A program made the position numbers and the translations under genes. Shown one piece after another: positions 15,594 through 15,669 of a stretch of 15,669 bases of DNA. Numbering within the stretch: position 1 is the first letter of the stretch; each line of letters opens with the position of its first letter. The notes beneath the pieces are model-generated. The model was not told the origin of the DNA. It made no database searches and saw only the letters and a program-made list of their open reading frames with translations. The stretch comes from JAHEFT01 sp964443145 (GTDB taxonomy: Bacteria; Pseudomonadota; Gammaproteobacteria; Xanthomonadales; SZUA-36), in the NCBI GenBank assembly GCA_964443145.1, contig CAYUBS010000065.1, positions 1 through 15,669 on the forward strand, in the 5' to 3' direction.

Positions 15594-15669
15594 ATGAAGC
15601 TGGAAAACGTCAAAAACCTGATCGACTCACATGGCATCGAAAGCATTGATCTTAAGTATGCCGACCTGG
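15594..15669 (+). CDS. glnA: Probable glutamine synthetase, first 25 codons only
   Basis: The window ends inside this gene. The visible N-terminus, ending in IDLKYADL, matches the start of type I glutamine synthetases, where an amphipathic helix is followed by VDLRFTD or a similar strand. The enzyme would join ammonium and glutamate using ATP. GAGG (15582-15585) lies eight bases before the ATG. The spacer from pepD is only 40 bp and shows no NtrC or sigma-54 motif that I can recognise, so the gene may be read from pepD or from a promoter inside it. With only 25 residues, a glutamine-synthetase-like gamma-glutamyl ligase of the same superfamily is also possible. Confidence 0.65.
   Translation, partial: MKLENVKNLIDSHGIESIDLKYADL

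Noticed and set aside
1..15669. Mobile element, CRISPR array, tRNA or defence cluster
   Set aside because: I saw no transposase or integrase motifs, no regularly spaced repeats, no tRNA-like cloverleaf and no toxin, nuclease or phage domains. The gene content is metabolic throughout.

Overview
The window looks like a chromosomal segment of a Gram-negative gammaproteobacterium, probably from a draft or metagenome assembly. The evidence is an Escherichia coli-type ilvD, a PepD of nearly E. coli length, an oadGAB sodium-pump cluster, a TonB-dependent outer-membrane receptor and an exported S9 peptidase. A run of exactly 100 N (12477-12576) marks a scaffold join of unknown real length. I see no tRNA, rRNA, CRISPR array, transposase, phage gene or defence gene. 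Almost all of the window is housekeeping and nutrient-use genes, and I did not find a convincing new system. The points of interest are mostly regulatory DNA between genes.

Left part (1-3832): a monofunctional haem catalase (minus strand) has an OxyR-type tandem operator set directly against its promoter. Divergent from it is a 70-residue, lysine/glutamate-rich protein of unknown function that reads toward ilvD. ilvD (dihydroxyacid dehydratase, branched-chain amino acid synthesis) is on the minus strand. Its best start is 36 bp inside the longest open frame.

Centre-left (3833-6028): a 192-bp divergent spacer holds a perfect FNR/Anr-type box, followed by a secreted S9 prolyl-oligopeptidase-family peptidase.

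Centre (6029-10472, minus strand, transcribed right to left): oadG-oadA-oadB, the three subunits of a biotin-dependent, Na+-translocating oxaloacetate decarboxylase. An AMI1-like amidase-signature hydrolase follows, and its start overlaps the end of oadB by 11 bp. All four appear to form one operon. A 177-bp divergent spacer with a near-perfect 22-bp palindrome separates it from a TonB-dependent receptor.

Right part (10650-15669, plus strand): the receptor lacks only its last few residues at the assembly gap. After the gap come an aldehyde dehydrogenase missing its first few residues, pepD (cytosol non-specific/Xaa-His dipeptidase), and the first 25 codons of a probable glutamine synthetase. 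Peptide hydrolysis (S9 peptidase, PepD), amide hydrolysis (amidase), oxaloacetate decarboxylation with Na+ export, and glutamine synthesis would fit an amino-acid and peptide-using marine or sediment heterotroph. That lifestyle is inference from gene content.
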